From Solimonas sp041659605 (lineage in GTDB: Bacteria > Pseudomonadota > Gammaproteobacteria > Nevskiales > Nevskiaceae): DNA of 64,000 nucleotides. Position numbers and translations under genes: made by a program. Shown here piece by piece: positions 30,993-39,641 of this stretch. The stretch is from NCBI GenBank assembly GCA_041659605.1, contig JBAZXW010000018.1, positions 25,010 to 89,009 on the forward strand, given 5' to 3'. Under the pieces are notes generated by a model. That model did no database searches. It worked only from the letters and a program-made list of their open reading frames with translations, and was not told where the DNA came from. The number at the start of each line of letters is the position of its first letter. The first letter of the stretch is position 1.

Positions 30993-31541
30993 TTAGGTCG
31001 ACGAAGTGCTGCTCGACGTCGACGGACCCGGGCCGGGGCTGCCGCTCGGCGTCGGCACCGGCGTCGGCGCCGGCGTCGGCGTCGCCGGCAGCGTCGTGGT
31101 CGTCGTGACCGGGGGCGGTTCCGGAGTCGGCGACACGACCGGAGTCGGAGACGGCGTCGGCGTCGGCGTAACGACCGGCGCCGCACCACCGCCATCGCTG
31201 TCGTCAAGGAAGTCCACGATGACGAAGGTCAGGCCGATCACACCGGCCACCAGGGCGGTGATCTGCAGCGGCGACAGCCTGCCGACGACCGGCACGCCGA
31301 CGGCACCGGCGCCGCGTTCGGTGATCACATACGTACCGGGGACCTTGGCCGGGCTCAGGTAGCCCGCCTTGACCGCCTCCGGCAGCGTCATCCCCAGCTT
31401 GTTGGCGAACGCAACTGCCTCAGCCTGAGACAGAACGCCGGCTTGGGTGGCTTGCGCCATCGCCTGCGTGCTGGTGACTGCAGTAACGATAGGGCCGCCC
31501 GCAAGGCAGACCGCCAAAGACATAACGATAGCTTTGTTCAC
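30993..31541 (-). CDS. Membrane protein with Pro/Thr/Ser-rich mucin-like tail, possible YjbE/GfcA counterpart
   Basis: 182 residues from GTG 31541. Signal peptide (VMSLAVCLAGGPIVTAVTS), then a conserved-looking segment (SQAEAVAFANKLGMTLPEA). One membrane helix (PLQITALVAGVIGLTFVIV) and an acidic turn (DFLDDSDGG) follow. The last ~60 residues are TP/SP repeats ending SSSTSST, typical of glycosylated or extended linkers. E. coli gfc/yjb operons also begin with a small Thr-rich membrane protein (GfcA/YjbE), so this may be its functional counterpart. No sequence homology can be claimed by eye. A clear terminator follows. Confidence 0.7.
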   Translation of the reverse strand: MNKAIVMSLAVCLAGGPIVTAVTSTQAMAQATQAGVLSQAEAVAFANKLGMTLPEAVKAGYLSPAKVPGTYVITERGAGAVGVPVVGRLSPLQITALVAGVIGLTFVIVDFLDDSDGGGAAPVVTPTPTPSPTPVVSPTPEPPPVTTTTTLPATPTPAPTPVPTPSGSPGPGPSTSSSTSST

Positions 31542-31680
31542 TGAAAACCCCGTAAAAAGTCCCGTTAAAGTTTGCGGGCGATGCACGGATGCCTCATCTC
31601 CCGAACACTATTTCGTGTATCCCGATTTGGAATACATAGCATACCACGTCAACTCTTTTCGTCCAGACAACCGCGTACCG

Positions 31681-32037
31681 CTACTGCACTGAAGGCGATT
31701 GAACCAGCGGTCTCGCCTTCACCACATCCTGCGGCGCCCCGCCGCCACCGCCCAGCATCGTCAGCAGCTCGACGGCAATAGAGCTCGTCACCGTCCCGCG
31801 GCGCACGCTCGGCGCACCGACCGCGTCAAGAATCGACTCCGCGGTCGCGGCATATTCTGCGGGCGTTGCCGCCCAATAGTCAGCAATGGCCGTGCCAGCA
31901 ACCATGACCGGCGTCACATCCTGACGCCCTGCAGGCCCGCCGCCCGGCGCGCTCTCGGCGGCATTCGCAGTTGCGATCCCGCACGCGCACAGCAGCGCCA
32001 AGCGTCCGATCGATCGGACGGTGCGCAAATCATGCAT
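31681..32037 (-). CDS. Small exported protein of unknown function
   Basis: About 118 residues from MHDLRTVRSIGRL (an ATG at 32055 is an alternative). Signal peptide ends near ATANAAES. The mature part has a Gly-rich start and a compact predicted helical region (MVAGTAIADYWAATPAEYAATAESILDAV). No family recognised. It lies alone in a relatively AT-rich stretch (31542-31680 and 32056-32197) between the polysaccharide genes on both strands. These two gaps hold no other recognisable feature. Confidence 0.55.
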   Translation of the reverse strand: MHDLRTVRSIGRLALLCACGIATANAAESAPGGGPAGRQDVTPVMVAGTAIADYWAATPAEYAATAESILDAVGAPSVRRGTVTSSIAVELLTMLGGGGGAPQDVVKARPLVQSPSVQ

Positions 32038-32197
32038 GCACGAGATGAGGAACATATTTCACCGGCCGACCGTTGGATTCCTTCTACACGGACAGGTGTA
32101 CGACAATCGCTTGTTAGAATTCTTCAGCCCGCCAGTTCATCATGGCGTCCGCCAACACCATCACGCAACACTCCCGGCCGCGTGATGCCAAAACATC

Positions 32198-33268
32198 GTG
32201 CCACCGCTGATGATCGGCAGTCAATTGTCCGTTGTGTTCCTCGTCAGCGCCGGCTGCACGGCGTCGCTGATTCTGGGCGAGCGTTGGCATATCGGGCTGA
32301 CCGGCGACACCCCCGATGAATCTCACCACAAAAGCCACGCCGGGACCGTTCCTCGCGTCGGCGGCGTTGCGGTCTACGCGGCAGGTCTCACCGGCCTTGC
32401 GCTTCTTTCTCCGAGCCTGCCCGACATCACGGCGAAGATCATCTGGATGCTGTGGGGCTGCCTGACGATCGTCTTCGTGGCCGGCCTCGTCGAGGACCTC
32501 ACGCGCGCAGTGCCGGCGGCGGTGCGCTACGCGGTCGCAATCGGCGCCGCGATGCTGTTCAGCATCGCGCATGACGGCTACGGCATCTCGTCGATCGGCA
32601 TCTTGCCGTTCGATCAGGTCTTCAACTTCTCGCCGGTCCGCATCGGCTTGTTCGCGTTTGCCGTCGCCAGCGTCTCGCACGGCTTCAACCTGATCGACGG
32701 CCAGAACGGCTTGTGCTCGGGCACCAGCATCCTGATCTTCGCCGCCCTGGGCGCCACCGCGGCGCAGACCGGCCAGGCACCGCTGGCCACCCTCAGCTAC
32801 TTCATGGCGGCCGCAAACCTCGGCTTCTTCGTGTTCAACTTCCCGTTCGGAAAGATCTTCCTCGGCGACGCCGGCGCCTACTTCAACGGCGCGCTCGCGG
32901 CCGTGATCACCGTTCTCATCGTCCAGGGCGCGGAAACCGTATCGCCGTGGTTCGCGGTACTGGTCCTGATCTACCCGATCTGGGAAACCGTGTTCTCGAT
33001 GATCCGCCGCGCACGCGCATCGATGCCGTTCTACCTGCCGGACCGCGACCACCTTCATCATCGCGTCCGCCAGCGCTTCACGGGTGCGGCGCTCAACGGC
33101 ACTGACTATTCGTCGGCTTGCATCCTGCTGCCGATGGCCCCGTTCGTACTGTCCGCCCCATATGTCGGCGAGCGCACTGACTGGGCCCTGGCCTGCATCG
33201 TCAGCTTCGTGGCGCTTTACATGATTGCCTACCAGAGCCTCGGGCTGACGCGCACGGCGACTCCATAG
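32198..33268 (+). CDS. WecA/MraY-family undecaprenyl-phosphate sugar-1-phosphate transferase
   Basis: Polytopic inner-membrane enzyme that starts glycan synthesis by adding a sugar-1-phosphate (commonly GlcNAc-1-P) to undecaprenyl phosphate. 356 residues with about ten membrane helices. Family marks: PRVGGVAVY, the acidic pair in LVEDLTR, NLIDGQNGL, FLGDAGAYF and the His motif DRDHLHHRV near the C-terminus. GTG 32198 and ATG 32210 are both possible starts. It heads a three-gene plus-strand set with two GT2 enzymes. It is the only recognisable initiating transferase in the polysaccharide locus. Confidence 0.88.
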   Translation: MPPLMIGSQLSVVFLVSAGCTASLILGERWHIGLTGDTPDESHHKSHAGTVPRVGGVAVYAAGLTGLALLSPSLPDITAKIIWMLWGCLTIVFVAGLVEDLTRAVPAAVRYAVAIGAAMLFSIAHDGYGISSIGILPFDQVFNFSPVRIGLFAFAVASVSHGFNLIDGQNGLCSGTSILIFAALGATAAQTGQAPLATLSYFMAAANLGFFVFNFPFGKIFLGDAGAYFNGALAAVITVLIVQGAETVSPWFAVLVLIYPIWETVFSMIRRARASMPFYLPDRDHLHHRVRQRFTGAALNGTDYSSACILLPMAPFVLSAPYVGERTDWALACIVSFVALYMIAYQSLGLTRTATP

Positions 33269-33328
33269 GGGTTTGCGTGTCGCCACGGCCCCGGATTGCG
33301 GATGGCGGCCCACGGGACGACTACGACT

Positions 33329-34318
33329 ATGATTACGCGCCCAACCGATCCCACCCCGAACGTGCACGGCCGTTTCCAATCTCCGCCTGCCGCAACCGCC
33401 GTTGCCAGCGTTATCGTCACCTACAACCCGCCGCCCGGTCTGAATGACCGGCTGCGGGTGGTTCTGCGCGAGACGGACTTTGCGGTCGTCGTCGACAACG
33501 GCTCTGACAGGACCCCTGATTTTGAGGGCCTCGCTGCGCACGATCGGTCGCGGATTCACCTGATCAGCAATCGCAGCAACGTCGGCCTTGCCGCCGCCCT
33601 GAATCAAGGCATCGCTGCAAGCGCCGAATTGGGCGCCACGATGGCACTTACGCTCGACCATGACAGCACCCCGAGAGCCGGGATGGTTCGCAAGCTCATG
33701 GAGGCGCGTAATCAGGACGAATGCCCGCAAACAATCGCCGCAGTAGTGCCGACAATTGCATACGCGCACCCGGACATTCGATGCCGCTGGCCGAAGTCAG
33801 CCCCGGGCCGCCGGATGCGATTTCACTTCGCGTTTGCTGCTCGGCTCGCCGGCCCCACGACGGTCGACCTGGCGATCAGCTCCGGCATGTTGATCCACGT
33901 CGACACCTGGAGAAAGGTCGGTCGTTTTGACGAGGACCTATTTATTGACCTGGTCGACACCGATTTCTGCTTGCGCTCCCGAGCCCTGGGCTTCCATATT
34001 CTGGCCGCGCCAAGTGCGATCCTGGACCATCACCTGGGCGACGTGAAGAAGAACCACTTGCTGGGCCTGATGCCCGTCTTTCCCACGCACCACAGTGCGC
34101 TGCGCCACTATTACATCGGCCGCAATCGCGTTCTATTGGCCAAACGGCATGCCCGGCGGTTTCCAAGTTGGCTAATCTATGAGCTGCTCGGCGCCGCGAA
34201 GCTGACCGCGAAAGTGGCGCTCTTTGAACCGGGACGCGGCCAGAAGCTCATCAGCATGTGCAAAGGCACTTGGGACGGCATGCGCCGCACCCCTTCGCAG
34301 TGGAAACAGGGCCCGTGA
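33329..34318 (+). CDS. Family 2 glycosyltransferase (rhamnosyltransferase-like)
   Basis: Cytoplasmic GT-A enzyme of about 329 residues, probably adding a sugar to the lipid-linked precursor. Nucleotide-binding start ASVIVTYNPP, VDNGSDR, SNRSNVGLAAALNQGI, and LTLDHDST in the DXD position. VGRFDEDLFIDLVDTDFCLR is typical of rhamnosyltransferases. A C-terminal helical tail contains HYYIGRNRVLLAKR. The start at 33329 is tentative. It overlaps the next GT2 gene by 4 bases (GTGA), so they are co-translated. Confidence 0.85.
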   Translation: MITRPTDPTPNVHGRFQSPPAATAVASVIVTYNPPPGLNDRLRVVLRETDFAVVVDNGSDRTPDFEGLAAHDRSRIHLISNRSNVGLAAALNQGIAASAELGATMALTLDHDSTPRAGMVRKLMEARNQDECPQTIAAVVPTIAYAHPDIRCRWPKSAPGRRMRFHFAFAARLAGPTTVDLAISSGMLIHVDTWRKVGRFDEDLFIDLVDTDFCLRSRALGFHILAAPSAILDHHLGDVKKNHLLGLMPVFPTHHSALRHYYIGRNRVLLAKRHARRFPSWLIYELLGAAKLTAKVALFEPGRGQKLISMCKGTWDGMRRTPSQWKQGP

Positions 34319-35100
34319 CTGTGCCCGATATCAAGTCGCTGCAGTGGACCATCTCGGTCGTCAGTCATGGGCATGGCGCGAATGTCTCGGCCGGGCTGCT
34401 CGACGTCCACGGTCAACTGCAGGATGTTGAGCACCGCTTCGTTCTCACCCTCAACGCCGGCGAAGATCCCGCGTTCGTGACTCAATTGCCGGAGTCGATC
34501 CAGAACCGACTGCACGTCATCCGCAACCAAATGCCTCGCGGTTTTGCGGCGAACCATAATGCTGCTTTGCGTGGTTGCCGTTCGCGTTACGTGCTGGTCG
34601 CCGACCCTGACCTGCGGCTGCCACAGCCGGTCTTTTCTGCTCTGCAAGCCTCGCTCGAGCAGCCGGAGTGCGGCATTGTTGCGCCGCTCGCGCAGACATC
34701 GAGTGGCAACGCGGAAGACAATGGACGAGACCTCGTAACACCTGCCGCGATTCTTCGCCGCAAGCTGCTCGGTCGAGGCCGGGACGTGCCGGCGAATGCA
34801 ACCAGTTCCCGCAACGTGACCTGGCTCGCCGGCTTGTTTCTGGCGATGCGGGCCGACACCTTTCACCGCCTGAACGGCTTCGATGAGCGCTACTTCATGT
34901 ACTGCGAAGACGTCGACATATGCTTGCGGGCGCGACAACTCGGACTGTCAGTCAATCAGCTGTGTGACTTGCGCATCACCCATGACGCCAATCGCGGCAC
35001 TTCGCACAGCCCGCGCCACTTCATCTGGCACTCGCAGAGCCTGCTGCGGCTGTGGCGATCCGACGTCTACAAGGCTGCGCGCGCGGCGAACCGCTTGTAG
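34315..35100 (+). CDS. Family 2 glycosyltransferase (WbbL-like)
   Basis: 261-residue GT-A glycosyltransferase starting at GTG 34315, overlapping the upstream gene by 4 bases. Marks: ISVVSHGHG, NQMPRGFAANHNAALR, the DXD-type VADPDLRLP, LAGLFLAMRADTF, and GFDERYFMYCEDVDICLR typical of rhamnosyl/galactosyl transferases of O-antigen loci. It completes the WecA-GT2-GT2 set. Its TAG stop is itself within a GTAG 6 bases before a REP pair. Confidence 0.85.
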   Translation: MTVPDIKSLQWTISVVSHGHGANVSAGLLDVHGQLQDVEHRFVLTLNAGEDPAFVTQLPESIQNRLHVIRNQMPRGFAANHNAALRGCRSRYVLVADPDLRLPQPVFSALQASLEQPECGIVAPLAQTSSGNAEDNGRDLVTPAAILRRKLLGRGRDVPANATSSRNVTWLAGLFLAMRADTFHRLNGFDERYFMYCEDVDICLRARQLGLSVNQLCDLRITHDANRGTSHSPRHFIWHSQSLLRLWRSDVYKAARAANRL

Positions 35101-35105
35101 GACCC

Positions 35106-35163
35106 GTAGCCCGGGTGAAACCCGGGAATGCAGCGCGATCGCCCCGGGCTGCGCCCGGGCTAC
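35106..35163. repeat. REP pair (family 1)
   Basis: GTAG-CCCGGGTGAAACCCGGG and an inverted partner ending CTAC, between the convergent GT2 and kpsD-like genes. Confidence 0.85.
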
Positions 35164-35185
35164 CAGATTGCAGGAACGCAGCAGG

Positions 35186-36880
35186 TCAGAGCCTCAGGAC
35201 CACACCCGCCGACAGAGCCAGCTGGTAGATGATCTGGACCAGCTCTTTCGAGAACTGGAAGTTCTTCGAGTCAACCTTCGGCAGGATCATGATTTCATCC
35301 CCGGGCTGCACTGCGGATGAAAGGAGCCAGCTGTCGCGCGCTTCGACCATTTCGCCGCTGGGACGAACCAGGAAGATCCGGTCCTTGCTGCCGTTCTGCG
35401 TGAGGCCTCCGGCCTGCTCGATGTAGTAGCTGACCGGCTTGCCCTCACGAAAGACGAATGCGTTCGGGAAGTAGACTTCGCCCTGCACCGCAACGGTGTT
35501 GGTCTTGCGTGGAATGCGGATCACGTCGCGGTCTTCCAGATCGATGGACGCCGCATCGAAACCCTTATGCATGACCAGCCTGCCCTGCGGAGCAACCTGC
35601 CGCGCCCGATCGATGAACTTCAGCACGATCTCGGCTTCGCGCGCGCGCAGCTCGGCCTCTTCGCGGGTTCCCGAGCGCGCGGTCAGCACCGACTGTTCGA
35701 GCCGACGCAGCATATCGTCCAGCGCCTGCTTCTGGCGCTCGGCGATGCTCTGCCGGTAGAGCTGTACGCTGCCCAGATCCGAGCGCGGAGTCGGCGTGAT
35801 GCGCTTGATCAGGTCGGCCAGCGTGGCCTCATACGGGAACACGTACTGCCCCACGCCCTGAAACTCGCCCTCGACACCGGCGATGATGGTGCCCACCTGG
35901 CGGTCGGCATACACGCCAACTTCGTCGCCGGATACGATCGCGATCGCGGCGAGGTCTGCGGTCAACGGCAGATACTCGACTTGCCGCTGCGGGGTCTGGT
36001 TCTTGAGGATCTGCACATGTGTCGCAGTGCCATCGACGCCGGCCAGCGCCAGCAGATCGCTCAACGCAATCTTGCCGTCAAACTCGAATTGGGCAGCGTG
36101 ACTCACCGCACCTGCAACCTTGGCCGTTGCTTTGCGCGGCCCAACCATGATGGTGTCGCCATCCCGAAACTGGACCAACGGCAGCTCGCCGCGCACCAGG
36201 AAATCGTAGAGGTTGACCTTGATCACCTCCTGCCCGCCCCGGCGTACCGCGATATCGAGAAAGCTGCCGGTATCGGTATTGACGCCGCCCGCGCGGTCCA
36301 GGAAATGCAGCAGTGAATCCGACGCCCATGCACCGTACAACCCCGGGTCGTTGACGTTGCCCGTCACGAACACCTTCACCGGCTCGGCGTTCGCCAACGA
36401 GGCATAAACGCCGACGTTGTCGCGGAACACCTTCTTGACCTCTTCCGTGACGACGGCGTTCAGATTGCCGTTGCGTGCATTGCTCACATGGATCGGGCCC
36501 ACTTTGGGCACGAAGATGTTGCCCTGGGAGTCCACCTCCAGGCGCAACACCAGGTCATAAGCACCCCACAGCTTCAGGTCGATGATGTCGCCGGCGCTCA
36601 CCAGATAGTCCGGATTGAATCCGCGGAACGACTGCTGCGCGAAATGCCCCTTGAACAGAGAAGCACCGAACACCGTCTCGTCGACCTTGCGCTCTACGCC
36701 GGGCGATTCCTGTGCCCGCGGCGTCGCCGTTGGCGCCGGGGTGGGGGTACTGAGCGACGTGCTCATCCCCGACATTGGCCGCTCCGGCGATTGCTGAAAC
36801 AGAAACGCCGGCTCCTGGGCGAACGCCGCCGTGGAGATCAGCGCAGCCAGCACAAACGATTGCATGCGCTTCAAGCTCAT
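35186..36880 (-). CDS. kpsD: Polysaccharide export outer-membrane protein, KpsD-like (SLBB domains)
   Basis: Periplasmic/outer-membrane exit component of an ABC-dependent capsule exporter, 564 residues (KpsD ~558). Signal peptide ends STAAFAQEP; a Pro/Thr linker follows. The polysaccharide-export domain begins NPDYLVSAGDIIDLKLWG (~90). Several SLBB units follow (VFVTGNVNDPGLYGAW, AGAVSHAAQFEFDGKIALSDLLALAG, VQGEVYFPNAFVFREGKPV). A helical insertion at ~380-430 and a short C-terminal hydrophobic segment are seen. It is the last gene of the kpsM-T-E-D operon and overlaps kpsE by 4 bases. Confidence 0.9.
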   Translation of the reverse strand: MSLKRMQSFVLAALISTAAFAQEPAFLFQQSPERPMSGMSTSLSTPTPAPTATPRAQESPGVERKVDETVFGASLFKGHFAQQSFRGFNPDYLVSAGDIIDLKLWGAYDLVLRLEVDSQGNIFVPKVGPIHVSNARNGNLNAVVTEEVKKVFRDNVGVYASLANAEPVKVFVTGNVNDPGLYGAWASDSLLHFLDRAGGVNTDTGSFLDIAVRRGGQEVIKVNLYDFLVRGELPLVQFRDGDTIMVGPRKATAKVAGAVSHAAQFEFDGKIALSDLLALAGVDGTATHVQILKNQTPQRQVEYLPLTADLAAIAIVSGDEVGVYADRQVGTIIAGVEGEFQGVGQYVFPYEATLADLIKRITPTPRSDLGSVQLYRQSIAERQKQALDDMLRRLEQSVLTARSGTREEAELRAREAEIVLKFIDRARQVAPQGRLVMHKGFDAASIDLEDRDVIRIPRKTNTVAVQGEVYFPNAFVFREGKPVSYYIEQAGGLTQNGSKDRIFLVRPSGEMVEARDSWLLSSAVQPGDEIMILPKVDSKNFQFSKELVQIIYQLALSAGVVLRL

Positions 36881-37989
36881 TCCTTGTGGTCCTCGATCGT
36901 CGCGATGATCAGACTCATCACAAAATAGGCCAGATTCAGGAACACGAACACCGTCAGCGTCCAGTAGAGGACACGCGGCAACTCCGCGGAATCCGGACGG
37001 CTGGGTTTGTCCACCGAAATCAGGTACTTCACCTTGCGCACCGAATCCAGGCGCGTGGTTTCCAGCGTCGCCAGCGCCGCCTTGTACACCTCGGTCGCCA
37101 GGCGAACACTCACGTCGGCATCCTGATAAGCCAGCATCAGATCATTGAGGCCGCCACCCTGGTTGCCCACCATGCGCGCCCGCTCCTGAGCGACCTGCGC
37201 CTCGAGCGCCTGGACGCGTTGCCGCACTGCAATCATGTCGGGCGCCGTCGGATTCAGGTAGCCGCCCAGCGCCTTGAGCTGTGTCCGCTGCTTGGCCAGT
37301 TCCGCCTCCAGCTCGGCCAGGATCTGGCCGACCGCCTCGGTTTCCTTTTCGGGGCTGAACACCTCGTTGCGGCGCTGCAGGTCGATCATCTCGCGGGACG
37401 CCTGCTTGAGGCGCCCATTGGCCTGCCGAACCTGGTCCTCGACAAAACTCAGCTGCTCGAGCGCCGCCTGCCGGCTGACCTCATTGACGAACCCCTCGCT
37501 GCGCTCCACTAGCTTGGATGCGACCTTCTGCGCGAAATCCGGATCGAAGGCAACGAAATCGACGCTCAGGATCAGCGAGTCGTCGTCGATCGTGACCATC
37601 AGCTTCTCGCGGTAGAACTCGAGAAACTCCTCCTGATCCGCGTCACTCGCCAGATGCCCGATGAAGTCGACCTTGGGCGCGCTGAAATGCTGGCGCAGCC
37701 CGAGCTGCGCATCCAGATACTCCAGCATCGTGCGCGACCGCATGAACTCCTGCACCAGCAGTGCGTCCTGGCGGCTCTTGCCGCCGCCGACATTCAACAG
37801 ACCCAGCGCCAACTCGGCGCCGGCCGCGGCCGGTATCGTCGAGTCCTTCTCGACCATGACCTGCGCACGGCTGACATAGCCGTTAGCGGCAAAGAGCACA
37901 AGGTAAAGCCAGGCCAGCAGGGTTGGCCCCAGAACGAGCAACACGTAGCGGCCGGACCTGCTGTCCGGCAGTATCAGACGCGGATTCAT
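36877..37989 (-). CDS. kpsE: Capsule polysaccharide export inner-membrane protein, KpsE/CtrB-like
   Basis: Polysaccharide co-polymerase-type protein that bridges inner and outer membranes in capsule export, 370 residues. One membrane helix near the N-terminus (YVLLVLGPTLLAWLYLVLF, ~15-33) and one near the C-terminus (VLYWTLTVFVFLNLAYFVM, ~342-360). A long coiled-coil periplasmic region (~190-300) lies between them. It overlaps both its neighbours by 4 bases, showing tight translational coupling in the operon. Confidence 0.9.
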   Translation of the reverse strand: MNPRLILPDSRSGRYVLLVLGPTLLAWLYLVLFAANGYVSRAQVMVEKDSTIPAAAGAELALGLLNVGGGKSRQDALLVQEFMRSRTMLEYLDAQLGLRQHFSAPKVDFIGHLASDADQEEFLEFYREKLMVTIDDDSLILSVDFVAFDPDFAQKVASKLVERSEGFVNEVSRQAALEQLSFVEDQVRQANGRLKQASREMIDLQRRNEVFSPEKETEAVGQILAELEAELAKQRTQLKALGGYLNPTAPDMIAVRQRVQALEAQVAQERARMVGNQGGGLNDLMLAYQDADVSVRLATEVYKAALATLETTRLDSVRKVKYLISVDKPSRPDSAELPRVLYWTLTVFVFLNLAYFVMSLIIATIEDHKE

Positions 37990-38657
37990 GCGGCGCGCTG
38001 GTCCTTCTGATAGTCGGCGACTGCCTTGCCGATGTCGTCGTAGTACACCGGGCCATCCTTCTTCATGTAAATCCCCACTTCACAGTCGCGCTTGAGCTGG
38101 TCGAGATTGTGACTGACCATGATGACGCTCGCACGCCCCTTCTTCTCCGTGAAGGCCGCCTGCGCCTTCTCGCGGAACTTCTGATCGCCTACCGCAGTGA
38201 GCTCATCGATCAGGTAATAATCGTATTCAAAGGCCATGCTGATGGCGAAAGCCACGCGTGCGCGCATGCCCGAGGAATAGGTCTCCATCGGGCGATCGAA
38301 GAATTCGCCCAGCTCGGTGAAGTCCTCGATGAACGAGATGCGCTCGTCGATCGCGTGCACGTCGTCGCCGTTGATGCGGCAGATGAACCGGGCGTTGTCG
38401 CGCCCCGACAGCGTCACCGCGAATCCGCCGCTCAGACCCACCGGCGGGGAAATGATTCCGTCCGCCGTGATTCGACCTGCGTCCGGCAGCTCCATTCCGC
38501 CGATCAGGCGCAGCAGTGTCGACTTGCCCGCGCCATTGCGCCCGACGATACCCACGTGCGTGCGCGACGGCAGCTCCAGGCTCAGACCCCGGAACACGAA
38601 GTACCGCGAAAAACCCTGCAGGGGATAGGACTTCGTGACGCGATCGAGCCGGATCAT
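37986..38657 (-). CDS. kpsT: Capsule export ABC transporter ATPase, KpsT-like
   Basis: 223-residue ATPase powering polysaccharide export. Walker A GRNGAGKST (40-48), the signature SSGMRARVAFA, Walker B YYLIDELTAVGD and the switch His in VSHNLDQL are all intact. Length and motif spacing match KpsT/CtrD. It follows the permease by 4 bases and overlaps kpsE by 4 bases. Confidence 0.93.
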   Translation of the reverse strand: MIRLDRVTKSYPLQGFSRYFVFRGLSLELPSRTHVGIVGRNGAGKSTLLRLIGGMELPDAGRITADGIISPPVGLSGGFAVTLSGRDNARFICRINGDDVHAIDERISFIEDFTELGEFFDRPMETYSSGMRARVAFAISMAFEYDYYLIDELTAVGDQKFREKAQAAFTEKKGRASVIMVSHNLDQLKRDCEVGIYMKKDGPVYYDDIGKAVADYQKDQRAA

Positions 38658-38661
38658 GGAA

Positions 38662-39492
38662 TCAGATCAGCTGATAGAGGTAACGCCGATACGCCGCAAG
38701 GCCGATGAACTGCAGCAGAAGGATGCAGCCCCACAGGTACAACCAGCTGGCCGGTGACTCGTAGCCCGCCATCACGGCGTCGCGTGCCAGATCGATGCCG
38801 TGCAGGATCGGGTTCAGGTACAGCACATTCCCCAAGCCCCCGGGCAGCATGGTCATCGTGAAGAACGCGCCGGACACGAAGAACAGCGGGCGCGTCGCGA
38901 TCGAGAAGATTTTGCGCAGATCCTGAAACACCGTGCCGAACACCTCGAATACCAAGCCCAAGCTCAGCCCCAGCACATACAGAGAGAACAACGCGAATGC
39001 CAGCTCAAGCATGCGGATCTCCGGCATCTTGAGCCCCATCCAGTACCAGCCCAGCAGGAATACCAGCAGCACCCCCGTCATCATCAACGCATCGATCACG
39101 CTACGCGCAAGCATGATGTCGATCGGCTTGATCTGCCGATAATTGAACAGTCCCTTCTGGCTCATGCACACCCCTTGCGTCTGGCTCAGGGAGTTGGAAA
39201 ACAGAAAGTAAGGCACCGCACCGAAAACGAAGAAGATGATCGGACTCTCCTGATAAATCACGGCACCCCCGCCAGCCACGGATGCGTGCAAGCCCGTCAG
39301 GATCGCCACCGTTGCCGCCGGTTCGGCCAGCGCCCAGAAATAGCCGAGCCGCGCCCGCCCGTACTGCGCCTTCATCTCGCGCAGCAGGAACGCGTGAACC
39401 GCGGTCAGGAACACCTCCCAGCTCGAACGTCCGGCGCGCCGCGGCGGCAGCGGTGGAATCAAGGCCTGCTGGGTCTTCTGCTCACCCGCCAT
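38662..39492 (-). CDS. kpsM: Capsule export ABC transporter permease, KpsM-like
   Basis: 276-residue ABC-2 type permease with about six membrane helices. Characteristic segments: FLLREMKAQYGRARLGYFWALAEP at the N-terminus (cut here by the usual amphipathic helix), IFFVFGAVPYFLFSN, and the re-entrant region LYLNPILHGIDLARDAV near the end. It heads the minus-strand export operon. Start ATG at 39492. The 150 bases to the divergent glycosyltransferase gene are AT-richer than average and presumably hold promoters for both. Confidence 0.9.
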   Translation of the reverse strand: MAGEQKTQQALIPPLPPRRAGRSSWEVFLTAVHAFLLREMKAQYGRARLGYFWALAEPAATVAILTGLHASVAGGGAVIYQESPIIFFVFGAVPYFLFSNSLSQTQGVCMSQKGLFNYRQIKPIDIMLARSVIDALMMTGVLLVFLLGWYWMGLKMPEIRMLELAFALFSLYVLGLSLGLVFEVFGTVFQDLRKIFSIATRPLFFVSGAFFTMTMLPGGLGNVLYLNPILHGIDLARDAVMAGYESPASWLYLWGCILLLQFIGLAAYRRYLYQLI

Positions 39493-39641
39493 ATGCGGCC
39501 TTTAGCGCGACCCGGCAGTAACGTTCAGGAATTGGGCTCTGCGCAAACATGACTGGCAAAAAAAGCACCGCTAGACTTATGAAATTCTGTGCGGCGCATT
39601 TATTAAACGATAGCATACGCGCCCACGCCGTCGACCTCCCC

